A DNA stretch of 64,000 bases from Pseudisothecium myosuroides. Its lineage: Eukaryota > Streptophyta > Bryopsida > Hypnales > Lembophyllaceae. Below the pieces are notes generated by a model. The model ran no database searches and was not told the DNA's origin. It saw only the letters and a program-made list of their open reading frames with translations. A program made the translations under genes and the position numbers. Location of the stretch: contig OX637293.1 in the NCBI GenBank assembly GCA_951799445.1, positions 8,432,001-8,496,000 of the forward strand, read 5' to 3'. Below are positions 11,459-22,300 of the stretch, piece after piece. Position 1 is the stretch's first letter, and every line of letters begins with the position of its first letter.

Positions 11459-14400
11459 ATGGCTGCATGGCCGGGATTGTCAGTTCCATTTCCGGATCAC
11501 GCTGCGCTGTATTTCGTGGACTTGTCGCTTGCGGTACTCGGGCCGTTTACAGCGTTTCGGGAAGTGAATGGGGACAACAGCAGATACTCGAAGTTTGCTA
11601 GTGAAGGAGGGAAGAAGAAGGAGGCGATGATTGCGAGTAAGACGGGTATGTTTCTGATTTACTTCCCCGCCGATTTGCTGGCGAGTGCGTTCTTGGCGTG
11701 CCGACTGGGGATTCTGCCTCTGGCGGCGTTCCTGGAGTCGTTGTTTGGCGCTTCCGGTGCGGCGGCGTTTTGGGAGAACGCTTTGGTTGCTGATGCAGAT
11801 GATCAGCGCCTGGTGCTTGTGGCTGCCGCGATGTCTGTTCATTTTTCGAAACGAGTGCTTGAGGTAGGGATTCATTACTTCTTGGATTTGGCCTTCTTGT
11901 TGAAATTAATTGGTGATGAACTTTCAAAATTTCTCTACCTAACGTGAAGATCAGATTTGGAAATAATTAAGTCATTTTTGTGAAAAAGTGCCACATGTCA
12001 TCTTGTGATTGGTGTGACATCTGAGAATTGTGAGAATTTGACTGGGAAATTCAATTTTGACATCTGAGTGCCAAAACAGACCTTCACGTACGGTATGTAG
12101 GAAACATTTGCATGCACATCTTCCCTTTTCAAAAAAATCTCAAAAAAGATTCGAAGTTCACTCTAAAGAGAGTTCAATGTTGGAACAGAATCTGAAACCT
12201 TTAGTAGTACATGGCAATCCAAAACGCAATTGAATCATTGTCATTGTGAGGAGTATATTGACTTCAATGGATGCAAGTGCATCTTGGCTTCATTTTCAAT
12301 ATTTTTCAGTGTTTTTAGTATGTTGTTGTTCCCTGGTTTCTTATCCATTAATTTGAATGTTTTGAACGTTTTTCAAAAGTTGTATGTGTACTTTCAGCTC
12401 GAGAACTATCTGTAGAGTTAATAAACAAACGCAATTAAGGATTTCGAAAATGCAATTGAAAATTTACGAGAACAAGGTTATCATCCTGTTCGAGCAACCT
12501 GATTGCTTCATAGTTGATGCAAGGATGTCAGTAGAATGAAGTGTGCAAATCTTCAGTCAATAAGGTAAATATATGTGTATTAGCAAGCAGATTTGCTATC
12601 TAGGTACCTTGGAGAAGCTTCTTGTCAACTCGTGTATTTTTATAGAGATTGAGAAGTTTGAGAGAAGTCATTTGCAAGTAGAATCAAGACATTCTGACAA
12701 GAAATGAATTTTTTATGATTTTTCAAAGTTTGGTGGGACTAAATTGGTTAAACGTGGGTAGACCCATGCAAAACCCTCCCCAAATGATGCAAAAGGATTG
12801 CTAAGATTGTTGTAACAGGTGGGCGATTGATGCAAATGAGAGGGTCTAATAGATGTCTGAATTGGATAGACTAATGGCATTAGGTTGTTCTACCTTATAA
12901 ATGAATTGTGTAGGTGTGACTTTTTTTCTTGCCCAAATTCCCATCTTCAAATTTGAAGGGAGTTTTAGATTTTTTTCCATTATTTTTTACTTTTGTCTCT
13001 CTTAACTCCTAAATGCCTAAAGCATCATATTTGGATGTCAACTAAAGTATAAAGTTATGTTAAATCTCACCAAAGTAATATTTTTGGTTGAATATCCTTT
13101 AAAGTCTATAATGAAGATCATAAAAACTAATTTTGAAAAAAATTGTTCATGATTTTTCTATTGAAGATTCTGTGCAAAAATGTCCATTGCAAATCTTGAC
13201 TTTCAGTTAGTGTTAAAGGCTCATGTAAATGAACCTCAAATACACTAGATCTTGAAGGCAAAATGACATTGAAAATTCATTTTAAAAAGAATTGTAGAGT
13301 AGGTTTTCAAGAGCTACAAATTGATCATGATTATGCATGTCATGTCCTTTAGCCTCATATTTTTTTCATGACCTCAATTTTAGATTTGACATATAAAAAG
13401 TAGATCATACTGAGACTTCAAACTCCATTCTCATAGTTTGAACACCCTCTTGATCAAACATTACAATCTTTCAATCCATAATTGATATTAATTGTTGTGT
13501 TTTCTTTTTTTTATCTACAATCCATAATGTTTTCTTTTTTCCTACAATCCATAATAATCACATCTAGTTTGAATTCATACAATTACAAATTTTTTTAAAT
13601 CGATAAACCTAATCAAAACTTGGGCTTTTCGTTTAGTTTAAAGCAAACTCCAAGAAGCTCAAAAAGACCTTGGGCATTTAGGGCATTTAGGGGATTAAGA
13701 CACAACCAAAATCAAGTGTTCTACTAAGCTCAATTATTTGATTATAAATAGTGATCATATATTCCATACCTTAAATGAGGTTGTTTGCTTTGTTTGTTTA
13801 TTTTGTTTTGTTTGTTATAGTGAGATCTCTAGAACCATGCATCCCCCGGTCACGTTCTTGGTACCGTTGGAAAGCTCTCTACAAAAAGGGGTGCACAAGC
13901 TTTGTTTCATGGTCTTCCAACTCATGGCAGAAAAGATATTGAACTCGAAACTTTTATGAGTTAAAAAATTAGAAAATTACTTTTACTTGTATTTTATCAT
14001 ACTATGGCAAATGGCACAGGGCATATTAGTACATACAAAGGAGTTAGTGAGTGACATGGCAAGCTTGTAACTGTGCTGCATGATTAATTAATAGTCTTCC
14101 TAACGCTCTTTAATTTTCTGATTTGCGCAGGTTTTGTTCGTCCACAACTATTCCGGTTCCTGCTGTGTCAACGAATCTGCACGAATTGCTGTCATCTATG
14201 CAAGTCAAGTTTGCTTCTTGCTGTATTCCCAATTGCTCTCCGCCGGCTCTGCAGACCCTTTTCCGAACTTGAAGTGGCTCGGTGTTGCACTCTTTCTAAT
14301 CGGAGTAACAGGGAATGCGTATCATCACTGGATCCTCTCCCATCTTCGCAAGGATGGCAACAAGAAATACGTGGTGCCGCAGGGCGGCCTCTTTGGTCTG

Positions 14401-14601
14401 CTTGTGTGTCCGCACTACGTCTTTGAGATGATAGTCTTTGTGGGGATAGCTCTCATCAGCCAAACTCTATTCAGTGTGTGTATGGCTTGGTTTGTGTTGT
14501 GGTACTTGACTGGGCGAGCTGTTGCAACGAAGAAATGGTACATGAAGAAAGTGGATGGATTTCCAGAAGATAGGAGGGTCCTCATTCCTGGGATATTCTA
14601 A
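11459..14601 (+). CDS. Steroid 5-alpha-reductase (DET2/SRD5A-like) family protein, copy 1
   Basis: Members of the 3-oxo-5-alpha-steroid 4-dehydrogenase C-terminal family are ER membrane enzymes that use NADPH to reduce a double bond next to a carbonyl in steroids or related lipids; this protein's substrate is unknown. Exons 11459-11863 and 14131-14601 (intron 2267 bp, GT-AG, phase 0) encode 291 residues. Hydrophobic segments lie near residues 58-90, 113-125, 152-172, 185-200 and 232-265. Family marks are RYSKFA (about 42), HFSKRVLEVLFVHNYSG across the splice, GNAYHHW (196-202), LRKDGNKKYVVPQGGLF (207-223) and CPHYVFE (228-234); it ends VLIPGIF. It most resembles the plant DET2-like subgroup, not TECR/CER10. 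The frame is open upstream to 11213, but both paralogs begin MAAWPGL at the ATG used here. Residue 224 is Gly where copy 2 has Glu. Confidence 0.9.
13002..13698. mobile_element. TTAA-ended TIR element, family C, copy 1 (intronic)
   Basis: It starts TTAACTCCTAAATGCC and ends GGCATTTAGGGGATTAA, with TTAA at both borders. A homologous element sits at the same intron position in copy 2 (21500-23114) and another at 61602-62261, so this insertion predates the duplication. About 700 bp, noncoding. The right terminal GGGCATTTA motif is duplicated. Confidence 0.8.
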
Positions 14602-15916
14602 CCTATGTGAAATGTGCATAGATGTCTTATACTAGCTAGTCATACAACTCTTGCAAAAGTTTGACACAACACTCCCGTTGCATATTTTTGTTTGTAAGAG
14701 ATCAGGGAAATGTGTGCATGACAAATCACAGGAATGCTTGTTGTGCTCTAGGTTTCCATTGTGAACATCGGATGAATTAATTGGATGATTTTTCTTTGGA
14801 ATGAAAACGTGACGGATTTTGAGACATGCCTGATTCATAACTCACTGTGTACTTAATATAATAAAAATAATTGTATCCTGCAAGTATTCTAGGATCCATA
14901 GGCTTGTCACATTCTAGGTTTTCATTGTGAACGTTGGATAAAATAATTAGATGTTATTTCTTTAGGATGAAAACGTGGCGGATTTCTTGTGACAAGGATT
15001 GTGAGACTACATACTCTATATAATAGATAGATATAATTGTATCGTGCAAATATCCAAGGATCCTTAGATATTTGTGTTTACAAATATTAGATTTGTGACA
15101 CTTGTAACATTGAACTTTGTAAAGTGTGAATTGTCAGATTCTTCTTGGAATATCTTCTAAAAAGAGAGATGTGCTTATGGACATTTCCAATACATGTGTG
15201 CATTGTGCAATTGAATTTTGAAAATTCATTAGTGGCGATTTTTAGTCATTTATCATATGAACTTTACTAAATTTAATTTTAAAAATTCACCATATATAGG
15301 ATTTGGGTTCTTAGAAATTGAAATTATATTTGTAATTGTTTGAAAGACTGCATAACAATGAACTTGAAAATTAAGGTGTTTATTTTGAGAAAAAATCAAA
15401 GTCAGAGCAATTTGGTACTTTACAATATAAGAGCCACATAAAGTCATCAAGGAAATAGAATGTCCTTGTTATATTGGAGAGTTTTATATAATGTCAAATT
15501 ATCAAAAATTGGTAGTTGTTTACAAATAAATCAACTTTGAGATCATGTGTATTAATATAAAGACATTCATATATGAGTTGAAATCCTTTTTTAATTGACA
15601 ATAAACTCCTTTAATAAGTCCAAGTTGTTTAATAATGGGAACCATACTCAAATGCTTATTTGGATTCTTTGACAACATGATAATGATTGTACCGAGTACC
15701 AAGCAACTTTGAATTATTCATCCTATTATGTTGAGTATTTTGCCATTCAAATAATTTTACATAACATAGTATACAATAGCTATTTTTAGTCTTATATAAT
15801 TCTTATGCAATCCCAATCAAGCATACCAAATTTGAATTTTTTAAGTGCAAAATTTTATTTTTGGTGAATTTATAAAGTCAACATTAATGGTTTTATATAA
15901 TAATTTATTGAAAACA
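14602..15916. other. 3' flank of reductase copy 1
   Basis: Noncoding DNA aligned with 25608-26870 behind copy 2. The last 220 bp or so (from about 15690) are the left arm of inverted-repeat element I, cut off at 15913. No further gene is seen. Confidence 0.6.
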
Positions 15917-16370
15917 ATGGCAAATTTCAATAAAATGGCAAATTCCATGTGCCATTTTTTGGACCATGCAGTCTGAACCGCCAAATGACATCTACGACAA
16001 ATATAGATTTCAGACATCTAGGATTGCTTATTGCTGTAGACTTCACAAATCTAGAAATGGTATAGAATTTAGGCTACACGGTCTAAAACATCTAAGACTA
16101 ATGTAGATTTTAAATATGCAGGACGGATATAGATTTCAGACTTCTAAGCCACTTTTAGATTTCAAACCACCCGATTTGAACTGTTGAAAGCCTTAGATGA
16201 GCTTTCAGCCCTGTGGAGGGCTGCATGTTCCTAGCCTGTGGGAACTGCCGAATTCAGGGCCGCGGCAGCTCGCTAACGTGGCCGAGCGACTACCACGTCG
16301 GAAAAAAAAAAAAAAATTCGAAAAAAAAAATGAATTTTTTTTTCCTGTTTTTTTTTCATTTCAAGAGTAA

Positions 16371-16401
<31 letters not shown>

Positions 16402-16556
16402 TGTTGGGAACAGCCGTTCCCTAAAACTGCGGAGGGAGCAGCGTTGGGAACGGGCCTGAAACGGCCCTCCCGACCCCCCAAAACCCATCTAATGTGTCAA
16501 AGTCCATGAACTTCCGCCATTTTAACGAAATCCGCCATTTTAATGAAATTTGCCAT
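15917..16556. mobile_element. MITE family H, copy 3, at the duplication junction
   Basis: The left end ATGGCAAATTTCAATAAAAT and right end ATTTTAATGAAATTTGCCAT are inverted repeats. The 640-bp length is explained by a nested family B element at 16193-16492. It sits at the join between duplication units 1 and 2, inside the interrupted arm of element I. Confidence 0.8.
16193..16492. mobile_element. GC-ended MITE family B, copy 1
   Basis: Ends are TTAGATGAG and its inverse CATCTAA. GC-rich subterminal blocks (CAGGGCCGCGGCAGC, AACGTGGCCGAGCG, GGGAACGGGCCTGAAACGG) flank a poly-A/poly-T centre. Copies recur at 33933-34237 (opposite orientation) and 47045-47307. The Lys/Phe-rich ORFs across it are products of the homopolymers. 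Confidence 0.8.
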
Positions 16557-16645
16557 CAATAGACAATTTAATAATAAAAACAATGCTCAACTGCATATTT
16601 GGACAAATTTTGGGTAGTTACTATTAAATTTTAATTTACAAAGTC

Positions 16646-17687
16646 GGGTGATTGCAAGAAACACCTGTACTGTCTAGTTGTGGGGTTTTTTTGGACCGCT
16701 ATAACTTTTGCTATAACTTTTGATTTATAGGTTCAATGCCAAAATCAAAAGAACACTTCTACTCGGATGTCCTGATTGTAATTGTATCCCTTATTTTTCA
16801 GAAATAAAAAAAAATCTATTTATATTTAAAATTCAATTTTGTTAATTTGTCATACTTTGACTTTTAGGTGTTTTAAGTTCTATTGAGCGGTTTAAATTAA
16901 TGATTTTCAGTTGAAATTTCTATGGTATATTCTCCTAGTAGGTAGACATATCCTCCATAGTTGTGCAAATAGGCCTCCCTTGCGTGCGCACTTCTAAACA
17001 TTAGAAATGGTTTTGACTTTATTTTTTTGGTCAAATCTCATCACCAAGAAGTCTTCCTAAATGGCCAATTTTTAGTTTTGTTTAAAATGGTTTTTCTTAT
17101 TTTCTACAAATTAAAATGTTGAAGGATGTATTTTCCTCTTCGCTAGAATAGTCTGCAAAATTGTCCCAAAAAATACATCCTTCAACATTTTAATTTGTAG
17201 AAAATAGGAAAAAACATTTTGAACAAAACTAAAAATTGTCCATTTGGGAGGACTTCTTGGTGATGAGATTTGACCAAAAAAATAAAGTCAAAACCATATC
17301 TAATTTTTAGAAGCGCACGCGCAAGGGAGGCCTATTTGCACAACTGTGGAGGATATAAAATAATGTATTTTTAAATGATTTTTGTTAGGAATATGTCTAC
17401 CTAATAGGAAAATATACCATAGAAATTTCAATTGAAAATCATTAATTTAAACCGCTCAATAGTACTAAAAATCCCTAAACGTCAAAGTGTGACAAATTAA
17501 CAAAATGAAATTTTAAATATGAATTGATTTTTTTTAATTTTTGAAAAATAAGGGATACAATTACAATCCAGACATCTAGGAAATGTTTTTTTTGCATTGA
17601 ACCTATAAATCAAAAGTTATAGCAAAAATTATAGCAGTCTAGAAAAAAAACGCAACCAGACAATACAGGTGTTTCTTGCAATCACCC
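16646..17687. mobile_element. Hairpin element M1 (1.04-kb near-perfect inverted repeat)
   Basis: The left terminus GGGTGATTGCAAGAAACACC is matched by the inverted right terminus GGTGTTTCTTGCAATCACCC. Arms of nearly 500 bp match throughout, for example ACATCCTTCAACATTTTAAT on one arm and its reverse complement on the other. The spacer near 17140-17170 is about 35 bp. No coding capacity. A short TIR-only relative is at 33261-33925 and a degraded one at 8499-9230. No convincing target duplication was found. Confidence 0.85.
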
Positions 17688-18433
17688 AGTAAGAGTCGCA
17701 ATCTCAAGTCCTTGTTGCATTAACCCAAGAAGAATGCTCATGACTAAAGGCAAATTTTGATGTATAAGAATTGGTGAAACATTGCAAAAGAGACAAAAAG
17801 TTTTCCGGAACTCCACATGGAAGTGTGTAATATTTCCAAGGGAGCAATCGGAATAGTTTGTTGGCAAGATCATATGGAAAATTACATAAAAAGATGAGGG
17901 AGCAAGTTTTCAACTTCTGGAAAAGTAATTTTTAACATTAGACTTGAACTTTTGGGTTGCTTTTAATTTGACAACAAATCAAAGCTACTCCTAAAATTTA
18001 GTTGTTTCTCCCAACTCACATATAAGTGTGAACATCATGAAAATCAGCCAAAGCAATTCCATTTTTGAAAAATTTGATATTTGTTTTCCAATTCCGACTC
18101 CACATCGAAGTCCACTCTAAAACTATCCAATGAATGACTTTTAAAAAAATTGTAGATACAAGGAATGCACATATTCATCCAAAAATCTAATAATCTTTGT
18201 TTGACTACCTTGATGATTGGGTTGCGCCCTTCCCACTATTACAAGTCATAACATTGTTTACCAATGAGGCAAGGGTCCATTGTGCATCCTTGCAAATGGG
18301 ACTCGTACAGGAAACATAATTTTCTTCTATGGCTCTTTATCTAACCCCAATCCTTGAAGTAAGTTAATGGCTAATAAGTCTCTCCTAGTTTCCCAGGTAT
18401 CTAGCAAAGCATACTACTAATACATAATGTCAA

Positions 18434-18701
18434 TGCAAGAGAGTTTTGCCGTTGCGGCATGTTTCAATTGGTTAAGTAGAGGCAGATTAAGATTGTTAAT
18501 GCTCATTGCTTACCTTGTGCAAATTTTCAACAAGGTGGGTATGAAGTAGAAATTAGATTGGTCTAGGAGTGAGAGAAATCTAAGAGAATCTCTACTACTT
18601 CCAAAAAAGTATTAACTTAATGAGTGTGAATCCACCCAACATAATCTATTAAATGCAAGAGACTTTCAATTTCCAGTTGTGGCATGTTTTGATTGGTTAA
18701 G
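18434..18701. repeat. Pair of direct repeats, about 45 bp, 220 bp apart
   Basis: 18434-18475 and 18654-18701 share GCAAGAGA, GGCATGTTT and ATTGGTTAAG. They lie upstream of reductase copy 2 with no known role; probably a small local duplication. Confidence 0.55.
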
Positions 18702-18751
18702 CAATCAAAGAAGTCAAACGACTCAACTTTCCTACATTCACATTAAGTCCA

Positions 18752-18862
18752 GTAATTGCAAAGTAGGCCAAGTCATCAAAAATAATCACAGGTTAGTACC
18801 AACCTCGCCAGTAGGACCTAACCAGCAATTATTTTTGATAACTTGGCCTGCTTTGCAATTAC
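18752..18862. other. 111-nt miRNA-precursor-like hairpin upstream of reductase copy 2
   Basis: The left arm 18752-18800 and right arm 18814-18862 are 49 nt each and match at 42 positions when the right arm is inverted. The loop is 13 nt. Shared blocks include GTAATTGCAAAG, AGGCCAAGT and ATCAAAAATAAT. It ends about 460 bp before the ATG of copy 2 and has no counterpart upstream of copy 1. It could be a small MITE or a young hairpin RNA locus; no expression evidence is available here. Confidence 0.55.
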
Positions 18863-19323
18863 CTAGTCCCTTCTCAACATTGGAAGACCCATTCCAACGT
18901 CCCGCAAAAGTCAGTGCACAACTCCGCCAGCCCGCCTGCCGAAACCCGCCGAGATCGAACCGCCAGCATGTGCGTGGACCGTGGACCGATCGATCGTTCA
19001 TGAAAACTGAAGCTCAATGCGAAGAACTAACTAAAATTCATGCATACATATGTTTGATTTCTTTTCCCAGTCGATCGATCGAGTCTGTTACTTGCCAGTC
19101 ACGACGCATTCAACGATTGCTGCCGATTCCGTTTCACGCGACTTCGCCATCCGCATTTCTACTCTGATCGATCGCAACAAGCTATGTAGCTTTCATTCCC
19201 CCTCCTCTCTTCATTCGTCTAGCTCCTTTCAATTGCTGGTTTCGCGATTTCGCACGAAGAGACGACTCTCGGTTGAATCAGTCGGTGGTGTTTGTATTGA
19301 GAGGAAGATTGGTGTCGCGATCG

Positions 19324-22300
19324 ATGGCTGCATGGCCGGGATTGTTTTCATTTCCGGGCCACGCTGTGCTCCATTTCATGGAATTGGTGCTTGCAGTAAA
19401 TGGGCCAGTGCAAGCGTTTCGGGAAGTGAATGGGGACAACACCCGATACTCGAAGTTTGCTAGTGAAGGGAGGAAGAAGAAGGAGACGATGATTGCGAGT
19501 AAGACGGGGATGCTTCTGATTTACTTCCCCGCCGCTGTGCTGGCGAGTGCGTTCTTGGCGTGCCGACTGGAGATTCTGCCACTGGCGGCGTTCCTGGAGT
19601 CGTCGTTGTTGGGCGCTTCCGGTGCTGCGTCGTTTTGGGAGAACACTTTGGTTGCTGATGCAGATGATCATCGTCTGGTGCTTGTGGCTGCCGCGATGTT
19701 CGTTCATTTTTGGAAACGAGTGCTTGAGGTAGGGATTTCAGATCATTACTTCTTGGATTCAGTAGCCTCCTTGTTGAAAACAATTGGTGATGAACTTTCA
19801 AAATTTTGCTGCAGAGATATGTAGGAAACATATGCAACGCACATCTTTCATTCTCAAGAAAGATTCAAAATTCATTCCAAAGAGAGTTCAATGATGGGGT
19901 GCCGCATGCCCAAATTTTGTAAAATGAATATTTATTTTTATTGTAATTAAATTTTGCTATTTGAACCTCACACTACATTCAGTCTTGTACCTTGGAATAT
20001 AATGGTATGATTTGTGAGACAAAATTGACTTACAATAAATAAATATCCATTTCATAAAATGTGGGCATGTAGCATCCCAACATTGAACTCTCTTTGGAGT
20101 GAATTTTGAATTTTGAACTGTGAATGTTGAGATTTTTTTTAAGAAATAGGGAATTTTGTTAAAAAGGCAGTATTTTACACACCATTTTCAAACTGCATAG
20201 TCTAAACCGTAAAAGTGCCATCTAAGAGAAGACAATATAATTTTAGACAAACTATAAAAGTGCCAAAATCTTGGAATGGCGCCATTTTACCAAAATTCCC
20301 CATAGAACAAAAGTTGTGCGTGCAAGTTTTTCCTATATATCTCCACAGTTAAATATTGATAATTCATCACCAATTATTTTCAATAAATTATCATATAAAA
20401 CCACAAAAATTGACTTTAAAAATTCACCAAAAATGGAGTTTTGTTATTCTTAAGATGAAATTTAGTAGCCTTGATTGAGATTGTGTAAGAATATAATGCT
20501 AATTATGCATGGCCAGAAAACACTAATTGTGCACAAATTCCACATTATGCAAAATTCTTTGATGAATGGTACAACTAGTGGCTTGTTGTATCTTGACTTG
20601 AGGCCACTGTACATTGGAATTTTGTTTTTTAATTTGTGTGAGTGGAAATTTTTGGACTGTTGTAATGTGGAATGAAAGAAATAGTGTAATGTGGAATGAA
20701 AGAAATAGTGTATTGTGGAGATGTTTTGAGAAACGGGATAATTCTTGTTCACCGGTTGTAATCCTGGAGCATTTTGAATGCTTTCTTTTTAATTGATTTC
20801 AATCTTTATATTCAACTGTTGTAAGAATTTAAGAATAGAGTCTTTAGAACATAATCTGAAAACCGTAGCACTTGACACACGGGAAGAACGGGGATGGCAC
20901 ACAGGAAGAACGGGTTACCCTCCCTGGTATTCTTTTGTAGGGTGTAACTTCCCCCCCTACTTTCTTAAAACAAAAAGTCAAGGGGGGAAGTAACACCCTA
21001 TAAAATAATACCGGGGAGGGTAACGCCTTCCCATTCTTCATGTGGCAATTCGTCTTGTTCTAAGCAGATTTGTTGTCTAAGTACCTTGGAGAAGCTTTTT
21101 GTCAACTCTCATATTTTTCAGAGATTAAAAAGATTGAGAGAAGCTAATTGTATGTAACCGAATCAAGACATTTGACAAGAAATGAATTTTCTATGATTTT
21201 TTAAAGTTTGTTGGGACTAAATTAAGCATGGGTAGACCCATTCAAAATCACATACTGATATGTCTCCTCTCCAAGTGCACTATCATGATGTTATAGGGTT
21301 GCTAAGATTGTTGTAATGGGTGGGTGATTAATGCAAGTGGAGGATCTAGTAGATATCAAATTAGGTGATTGATGGCATTGGGTTGTTCTACCTTAAAAAA
21401 GGAATTGTGTAGGTGTGACTTTTTTCTTACACTATTCCTATCTTGAAATTTGAAGGGAGTTTCATATTTTCGGCCATTTATTTTTTACTTTTGCTTCTCT
21501 TCATTCCTAAACGTTTAAGGCACTATATTTTGGTGTCAACTAAAATTTGAAGTTATATAAAATCTCACCAAAATACTATTGTGAGTAGTGTTTTTTTTAG
21601 ATGAATATCCTTTGAAGTCTGTTTTTGAGCATCAAAAAAATTATTAAAAAAAAAATTATTTATGATTTTTCTACTAAAGATTTTGTGCAAGAGTGTCCAT
21701 TACAAATCTTGATTTTTTAGTGGTAGAGGCTCATGGAAATGAGACTCAAATACACTAGATTTTTAGGGAAAAATCACATTGGAAATTCGTTCAAAAAAAA
21801 TCTAGAGTAGATTTTGAGAAGTTGTAAAATTGATTATGGTTATGCAAGTTATGTCCTTTAACCTCATATTTGTTTCATAACCTCAATTTTAGATTTGACA
21901 TATAAAAAAAAGATTGAAAGACTTCAAATCACTCTCATAGTTTAAACACCCTCTTGATCAAACATTACAATCTTTAAGTTCATTTTAACCCCTAAAGGAC
22001 CATTGTCCCTTCAGGGGACAAATGCGTTTTCGGGCAGGTACCTACGGGCTGAAATTTTCTCCTGATTTTTTGAAACTTTTTTTGGAGGTAGAAAATCTGA
22101 TTAGCTTCGTGGGAATATAATTTTTTTCACAATCGGTGCTTGGGAAAAAAAGTTATGACCAAATAAGCTCAAACGAGGGGACGGCGGGCAGCCTAGGCAG
22201 CCTAGGCAGCCAAAAAAAAATGGACAAAAATTTGAATTTTTTTTTTAAATATTTTTTTTCTCATAGATTATATTTTTGTCTATCTGGAAAGCATTGATTC

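Larger units (their letters stand above)
9360..15913 (+). repeat. Segmental tandem duplication, unit 1
   Basis: This block aligns in the same order and orientation with 16557-26870: upstream flank (9420-10140 with 17740-18160, and 10820-10920 with 18240-18340), promoter/leader (11050-11458 with 18890-19323), exon 1, most of the intron (12560-13740 with 21060-23160), exon 2, and 3' flank (14602-15913 with 25608-26870). Length differences come from elements present in one copy only. The right boundary falls inside the inverted-repeat element that is complete only in unit 2. Confidence 0.85.

Noticed and set aside
11480..11927. Antisense ORFs of 109-131 codons over exon 1 of the reductases (also 19348-19837)
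   Set aside because: They mirror the real coding exons on the other strand and have no family motif.
16213..16509. 98-codon Lys/Phe-rich ORF and its antisense partner
   Set aside because: Produced by the poly-A/poly-T core of a family B MITE.
21985..22000. Telomere-like CCCTAAA in the TTAA element ends as an interstitial telomere
   Set aside because: The motif occurs once per end as part of CCCCTAAAGG/CCCCTAAATG, not as a tandem array.
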